Assembly: GCA_020853175.1 (NCBI GenBank)
Contig: JADYZK010000503.1
Coordinates: 1 to 7,046 of the forward strand
Source: Bacteroidales bacterium
GTDB lineage: Bacteria > Bacteroidota > Bacteroidia > Bacteroidales > F082
Length of the DNA stretch: 7,046 nt
Reading direction: 5' to 3'
Part shown: in pieces, positions 6,798 through 7,046 of the stretch
How the letters are laid out: the number at the start of each line of letters is the position of its first letter
Numbering within the stretch: the stretch's first letter is position 1
Notes under the pieces: model-generated
Told to the model about the DNA's origin: nothing
What the model saw: only the letters and a program-made list of their open reading frames with translations
Databases searched by the model: none
Made by a program: the position numbers and the translations under genes

Positions 6798-7046
6798 ATT
6801 TTCACTAATTTGAAGTGGAAGTGCTTTACACCTTTCATGATCGTCACAATGAAAATCCCTTTTTCAAGTAACGGCTGCGGTTGTAGTCGTCCATCGTCAG
6901 TCATTTCACCTTGGTAGAGAAGTTTTCCGTTCATAGTGGTGATTTTTACTGAACCCAACTGCTGATCTATCTCTTGATTTGAAAAACTAATTTTGAGAGC
7001 ACCCGCTGACCACGGATTGGGAAACAAATGCATGTCTTCATTTTCA
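6794..7046 (-). CDS. C-terminal end of a T9SS-exported protein (type A sorting domain), 5' part outside window
   Basis: 83 C-terminal codons of a larger gene; the frame is open to the right edge, so the internal ATG at 7033 is not the start. The sequence has the layout of a type IX secretion type A C-terminal domain: LFPNPW near the front, then a beta-sandwich with SVKITTMNGKLLYQGEM, then LLEKGIFIVTIMKGVKHFHFKLVKI at the very end. In this family the domain directs the cargo through the outer-membrane T9SS translocon and is then cleaved, often with attachment of the protein to the cell surface. What the cargo itself does cannot be seen. The stop TAA (6796-6794) overlaps the ndh stop. Confidence 0.9.
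   Translation of the reverse strand, partial: ENEDMHLFPNPWSAGALKISFSNQEIDQQLGSVKITTMNGKLLYQGEMTDDGRLQPQPLLEKGIFIVTIMKGVKHFHFKLVKI

Overview
The window looks like ordinary chromosome from a member of the phylum Bacteroidota. The evidence is a C-terminal type IX secretion (T9SS) type A sorting domain at the right edge, two copies of the octamer TACTTTTG (which fits the Bacteroidota -7 promoter consensus TAnnTTTG) upstream of genes, weak or absent Shine-Dalgarno sequences, and moderate-to-low GC with AT-rich intergenic DNA. The genus cannot be fixed from the sequence.

Layout, left to right. Positions 1-1820, minus strand: the first 606 codons of DNA topoisomerase I (topA), which runs off the left edge. 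1975-3321, minus: an Omp85/BamA-type outer-membrane beta-barrel without POTRA domains. 3465-5099, minus: a soluble hybrid histidine kinase (coiled coil, PAS, HisKA, HATPase, receiver). 5100-5486: a 387-bp AT-rich divergent intergenic region. It holds a near-perfect palindrome, a repeated heptamer and a possible 34-codon Cys-rich ORF. 5487-6797, plus: a type II NADH dehydrogenase (ndh). 6794-7046, minus: the C-terminal end of a T9SS-exported protein, convergent with ndh and with overlapping stop codons.

The three minus-strand genes are separated by gaps of about 143 and 154 bp, so they are probably not one tight operon. Their functions (DNA supercoiling, envelope biogenesis, signalling, respiration, secretion) do not form an obvious pathway. 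The only pairing that might have regulatory meaning is the kinase and ndh, which diverge from the structured intergenic region. That link is inference.

I found no RNA gene, CRISPR array, insertion sequence or phage element, and no clear multi-gene novel system. The observations most worth a second look are the intergenic region upstream of ndh and the altered quinone-site motif in the NDH-2 protein.
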